DNA from: Candidatus Pelagibacterales bacterium
GTDB lineage: Bacteria > Pseudomonadota > Alphaproteobacteria > TMED109
Direction: 5' to 3'
DNA length: 52,485 bases
Assembly (NCBI GenBank): GCA_002715265.1
Contig: PAYS01000031.1
Span: 1-52,485 of the forward strand
Below the pieces are notes generated by a model, which worked only from the letters and a program-made list of their open reading frames with translations, did no database searches and had not been told where the DNA came from. This document shows positions 50,563-52,485 of the stretch, piece by piece (the first letter of the stretch is position 1; the number at the start of each line of letters is the position of its first letter). A program made the translations under genes and the position numbers.

Positions 50563-51210
50563 TCATTTTTTTATTAATTCCTCAACTTCGTTTGCAACAT
50601 CATCTATTTTAGCTAAACCATCAATTGAAAATAGTAAATTTTTTTTCTTATAGTAAGGTAATAAAGGCATAGTCTCCTCATTATATGCCTCTAATCTTTT
50701 TAAAGTGGTTTCCTTATTATCATCTTTGCGTCTTATAAAATTATGACCTCCACAAATATCACATACTCCTTCTTTTTTAGGAATTAAAGTAAGGTCATTA
50801 TAACCAGCTCCACAATCCTTGCAGGAAAACCTTCCCGCTATTCTTTCAATCAATACATTATCGTTAACAGCAAATTCAATTACTAATTTTACATGTCGAT
50901 TTAAATTTTTTAACATTTTATCTAAAGCCTCAGCTTGTGACAAAGTTCTGGGAAAGCCATCTAATATAAAACCTTTTTCACAATCATCTTTTACTATTCT
51001 TTCTTTAATAATATTTATTACTATTTCATCAGAAACTAGTTTACCTTGTTCCATAATTTTAGCTGCTAATTGTCCAGTTTCAGTGTTATTATTTACTGCC
51101 TCCCTAAGCATGTCCCCAGTAGAGAGATGAGGATAACCAAAATTCTTTTTTATAAGTGCTGCCTGAGTTCCTTTTCCACATCCAGGCGGACCAAATAAAA
51201 TAATTATCAT
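50563..51210 (-). CDS. adk: Adenylate kinase (Cys4 zinc-type LID)
   Basis: MIIILFGPPGCGKGTQAALI, LSTGDMLREAV, GFILDGFPRTLSQAEAL; LID FSCKDCGAGYN...GVCDICGG. Confidence 0.96.
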   Translation of the reverse strand: MIIILFGPPGCGKGTQAALIKKNFGYPHLSTGDMLREAVNNNTETGQLAAKIMEQGKLVSDEIVINIIKERIVKDDCEKGFILDGFPRTLSQAEALDKMLKNLNRHVKLVIEFAVNDNVLIERIAGRFSCKDCGAGYNDLTLIPKKEGVCDICGGHNFIRRKDDNKETTLKRLEAYNEETMPLLPYYKKKNLLFSIDGLAKIDDVANEVEELIKK

Positions 51211-51211
51211 A

Positions 51212-52485
51212 TTATATCCTACCTCTTAACTTAGATTTTTTAATTAATCCTTCATATTGTTGTGCTATTAAATGTGAATGAATTTGAGCAACCGTATCCA
51301 TTGTAACATTTACAACAATTAATAAACTAGTCCCACCAAAATAAAATGGAACCGCATATTTTGCTATTAGTAACTCTGGTAATATACAAACTAAACTTAA
51401 ATATAACGCCCCAACAACTGTTAGCCTTGTTAAAACATAGTCAATATATTTAGTAGTATTTTCTCCAGGTCTTATACCCGGAATAAAACCTCCATTTTTT
51501 TTTAAATTATCTGCAGTATCTTCTGGGTTAAATACAATTGAGGTGTAGAAAAAAGCAAAAAACATTATTGCTGCAACATAAAGGGCCATGTATAAAGGCT
51601 GCCCTCTTCCCATTAAAGCTGTAATGTCCAAGAGCCAACTAGGACCAGAACCAGCATTAAAACTCATTGCAGTAACAGGAAGTAATAAAATAGATGAAGC
51701 AAAAATTGGAGGAATTACACCAGCAGTATTTATTTTTAAAGGAAGGTGGCTGCTGTCTCCCTGAAATATTTTCATGCCAACCTGTCTTTTAGGATATTGA
51801 ATAAGCAACCTCCTCTGAGCTCTTTCAACAAAAACTATAAATGCAATGACTAAAACGGACATAATTAATAGAAATATAATAAATAATCCTGATAAAGCTC
51901 CTGTTTTACCTAACTCAAGCGTGGATACTAAAGCAACTGGTAAATTTGCTACAATCCCTGCCATAATTATTAAGGAAATTCCATTTCCAATTCCCCTAGC
52001 AGTTATCTGCTCACCTAACCACATTAAAAATATTGTTCCACTAGTAAGAGAAACTACAGTTGTAAATTTAAAAAAAAGTCCAGGAGCCATAACAGCTGGC
52101 CCAGAAGAAGATGTTAAATTTTCTAAACCACTAGCAATACCTAATGCTTGTACCGCAGCCAAAACTACTGTTCCATATCTTGTGTACTGTATTATTTTTT
52201 TTCTACCATTATCTCCATCTTTTTTTAATGCTGCTAAATGTGGAGAAACAGTAGTCATTAATTGAATTATAATAGACGCAGAAATATAAGGCATAATGTT
52301 TAATGCAAAAATAGTCATTCTTCCGAGAGCTCCCCCAGAAAACATATCGAACATGCCTAATATTCCTCCAGCATTTTGTTGAAATATATCGTCCAAAACT
52401 TGAGAGTCTATTCCAGGAAGAGGAATATACGTACCTAACCGATAAACTATTAAAGCCAAAAGAGTAAACCAAATCTTTTTCTTTA
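51212..52485 (-). CDS. secY: Preprotein translocase subunit SecY, 5' end outside the window
   Basis: Reading frame continues to the window edge (KKKIWFTLLALIVYRLGTYIPLPGID). Motifs GILGMFDMFSGGALGRMTIFALNIMPYISASII and GIRPGENT. The ORF-track start is an internal TTG. Confidence 0.96.
   Translation of the reverse strand, partial: KKKIWFTLLALIVYRLGTYIPLPGIDSQVLDDIFQQNAGGILGMFDMFSGGALGRMTIFALNIMPYISASIIIQLMTTVSPHLAALKKDGDNGRKKIIQYTRYGTVVLAAVQALGIASGLENLTSSSGPAVMAPGLFFKFTTVVSLTSGTIFLMWLGEQITARGIGNGISLIIMAGIVANLPVALVSTLELGKTGALSGLFIIFLLIMSVLVIAFIVFVERAQRRLLIQYPKRQVGMKIFQGDSSHLPLKINTAGVIPPIFASSILLLPVTAMSFNAGSGPSWLLDITALMGRGQPLYMALYVAAIMFFAFFYTSIVFNPEDTADNLKKNGGFIPGIRPGENTTKYIDYVLTRLTVVGALYLSLVCILPELLIAKYAVPFYFGGTSLLIVVNVTMDTVAQIHSHLIAQQYEGLIKKSKLRGRI

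Noticed and set aside
1-52485. CRISPR arrays, tRNAs, rRNAs, insertion sequences, prophage or toxin-antitoxin modules
   Set aside because: Read through the intergenic gaps and the ORF list; no spaced direct repeats, cloverleaf-like sequences, transposase/integrase motifs or TA-like gene pairs were seen. A covariance-model scan would be needed for certainty.

Overview
The window is a gene-dense, AT-rich bacterial chromosomal segment. Gene content and order (ppdK-glyS-glyQ, secY-adk-rpsM-rpsK-rpoA-rplQ, pccB/pccA with an ATP12-type chaperone, a DUF1489-like gene) point to an alphaproteobacterium with a streamlined genome; that assignment is inference. From left to right it holds: molybdenum-hydroxylase genes with a duplicated [2Fe-2S] subunit flanking nhaD; an SDR; a Liv-type ABC transporter operon with a Tat-type binding protein; a MoxR / small secreted protein / VWA cassette; bfr and bfd with Fur-like sites; panB and an Hsp20; two glycosyltransferases; ygfZ; ppdK-glyS-glyQ; a S49 protease, a TrmN6-like methyltransferase and a polyprenyl synthase; a hydroxypyruvate isomerase and a PuuD-like membrane protein; a D-aminoacylase with a HbpS/GlcG protein; a complete leucine/isovalerate degradation cluster; mgtE; lipB; propionyl-CoA carboxylase; ATP12, rluC and crcB; and part of the ribosomal alpha operon. 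I found no CRISPR array, tRNA, rRNA, transposon or prophage, and no clearly new multi-gene system. The best leads are: (1) a tiny secreted protein with a mirror-symmetric C-X3-C-X6-C-X13-C-X6-C-X3-C pattern, overlapping the isovaleryl-CoA dehydrogenase gene; (2) an uncharacterised secreted Cys-containing protein between MoxR and VWA genes, near a molybdenum hydroxylase; (3) the near-identical duplicated [2Fe-2S] gene; and (4) a possibly structured leader and palindromic operators. Family calls rest on reading protein motifs by eye, with no database search.
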